From Acidobacteriaceae bacterium (GTDB lineage Bacteria; Acidobacteriota; Terriglobia; Terriglobales; Acidobacteriaceae), in assembly GCA_003135495.1 (NCBI GenBank), contig PLBX01000282.1, positions 1 through 5,271 on the forward strand: a stretch of DNA of 5,271 bases, read 5' to 3'. The notes under the pieces were generated by a model. That model saw nothing but the letters and a program-made list of their open reading frames with translations. It searched no databases and had not been told where the DNA came from. Made by a program: the position numbers and the translations under genes. Shown here piece by piece: positions 4,246 to 5,271 of the stretch. Within the stretch, counting starts at the first letter, position 1. Every line of letters starts with the position of its first letter.

Positions 4246-5271
4246 ATGGCTAGTGAGCTTTACAACATTATCGAAGGGGTCAGCCGGGAGAAGGGCATTG
4301 ATCCGCAAATTGTAGTCAGCGCCGTTGAAGACGCCATTGTTGTGGCCACGCGCAAATACTACAAGACGCAGGAAAACCTGCGCGCCGTGCTCGATAAAGA
4401 TAGCGGCAAGATTAGCGCTTACGCGGTGAAGTCGATTGTCGAAGGGCCGGAGCAGGTCGAAGATCCGAATCTTCAAGTCACAGTAGAGCAGGCACGCAAA
4501 CTTGATCCCAGCGCTGAAGCGGGTGGCGAACTTCTCATTCCGAAAGTTACGGAAGGAATCCTCGGCCGCATCGCCGCGCAACTCGCCAAGCAAGTCATCT
4601 TTCAGAAAGTGCGCGAGGCAGAGCGTGACACGGTTTACAACGAGTACATCGGGCATGTAAACGAAATCGTGAACGCGACTGTGAAGCGCCTCGAGGGTCC
4701 GGATGTAATTCTCGATATCGGCAAGGCCGAAGCGCGCATGGGACGCAAGGAGCAATCGCGCCTCGAATCATTTGCCGTTGGCGAGCGGATTCGTGTCGTC
4801 ATCGTGCGCGTGGAAAAAGCGACGAAAGGCCCGGGCGTAATCGCTTCGCGGTCAGCGCCGGAGCTCGTACAGCATCTGTTCCAGACGGAAGTGCCGGAAA
4901 TTTATGACGGCACAGTCGTAATCCGCGCCATTGCCCGTGAAGCCGGCGAGCGCACCAAGATCGCGGTGATGTCGAAGGACAAAGATGTCGACGCAGTCGG
5001 CGCGTGCGTGGGCATGAAAGGCATGCGGGTGCAGTCGATCATCCGCGAGTTGCGCGGAGAAAAAATCGACATCATCGAGTATCACGAGGACGCCGTTACT
5101 TTTGCGGAGAAAGCTTTGCAGCCCGCAAAAGTTAGCCGTGTGACCATCGTAGACACCGCTGACAAGCATCTCGAAGTCGTGGTCGACGACACGCAACTCT
5201 CGCTTGCGATCGGCAAGAAGGGGCAGAACGTGCGCCTAGCCGCCAAATTGCTCGGCTGGAAGATCGACATC
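4246..5271 (+). CDS. nusA: Transcription termination/antitermination factor NusA, 3' end missing
   Basis: The reading frame from the ATG at 4246 runs open to the right edge and gives 342 residues. NusA binds RNA polymerase and nascent RNA, promotes pausing and intrinsic termination, and takes part in rRNA antitermination. The N-terminal polymerase-binding domain covers about 1-135 (ELYNIIEGVSREKGID at its start). The S1 RNA-binding domain is at about 138-205 (DVILDIGKAEARMGRKEQ). KH1 follows, with GACVGMKGMR at 252-261 and its GxxG loop at 256-259, preceded by the family block LFQTEVPEIYDGTVVIRAIAREAGERTKIAV. KH2 is entered at the end, with AIGKKGQNVRLA and its GxxG loop at 323-326. Family members usually reach about 350-500 residues, so the end of KH2 and any C-terminal repeats are outside the window. 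It lies 133 bases after rimP, a wider gap than usual in this operon, filled by an inverted repeat. Confidence 0.97.
   Translation, partial: MASELYNIIEGVSREKGIDPQIVVSAVEDAIVVATRKYYKTQENLRAVLDKDSGKISAYAVKSIVEGPEQVEDPNLQVTVEQARKLDPSAEAGGELLIPKVTEGILGRIAAQLAKQVIFQKVREAERDTVYNEYIGHVNEIVNATVKRLEGPDVILDIGKAEARMGRKEQSRLESFAVGERIRVVIVRVEKATKGPGVIASRSAPELVQHLFQTEVPEIYDGTVVIRAIAREAGERTKIAVMSKDKDVDAVGACVGMKGMRVQSIIRELRGEKIDIIEYHEDAVTFAEKALQPAKVSRVTIVDTADKHLEVVVDDTQLSLAIGKKGQNVRLAAKLLGWKIDI

Noticed and set aside
4165..5196. Minus-strand open frames of 196 and 114 codons
   Set aside because: Both are antisense shadows of nusA, whose plus-strand S1 and KH motifs are unambiguous.

Overview
The window looks like a chromosomal segment from a moderately GC-rich, free-living bacterium, most likely an acidobacterium. 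The rimP-nusA order is widespread and not diagnostic. The lineage call rests on three weaker points: the small Pro/Ala/Gln-rich protein with a DTVQISAAAKALQE core, the GC-rich hairpin repeats between genes, and the general codon style. It is an inference from pattern memory, not a database result.

Layout, left to right. (1) 1-713, minus strand: the N-terminal 237 residues of a zinc-free quinone oxidoreductase of the MDR family, whose 3' end lies outside the window. (2) 714-1044: a divergent intergenic region with a short GC hairpin, a TATAAT box and a hairpin-rich leader. (3) 1045-2049, plus strand: complete moaA, the radical-SAM enzyme of molybdenum cofactor synthesis. No other moa or moe gene is visible. 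(4) 2050-2343: intergenic, with a tandem repeat over the moaA stop codon, a GC-rich stem-loop tract that looks like a decayed dispersed repeat, and a foldable leader with a strong ribosome binding site. (5) 2344-2604, plus strand: an 86-residue low-complexity protein of unknown function, followed by a clear intrinsic terminator at 2663-2713. (6) 2773-3264, minus strand: a 163-residue membrane-anchored protein of unknown function. (7) 3265-3587: a divergent intergenic region with a palindrome, a three-arm alternative hairpin, a candidate promoter and a compact terminator inside the rimP leader. (8) 3588-4112 rimP and 4246-5271+ nusA, plus strand, start of the usual rimP-nusA-infB translation/transcription operon. 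They are separated by 133 bases that form a long imperfect stem built from degenerate 8-base units.

No defence system, mobile element, CRISPR array, tRNA or rRNA is visible. The most interesting signals are regulatory. The first is the rimP leader, where an intrinsic terminator overlaps a competing hairpin; this is a plausible attenuator for an operon that encodes the termination/antitermination factor NusA. The second is the 28-pair inverted repeat between rimP and nusA, a possible RNase III substrate. Smaller points are a 7-residue duplicated motif inside MoaA and possible structured leaders before moaA and the 86-residue gene.
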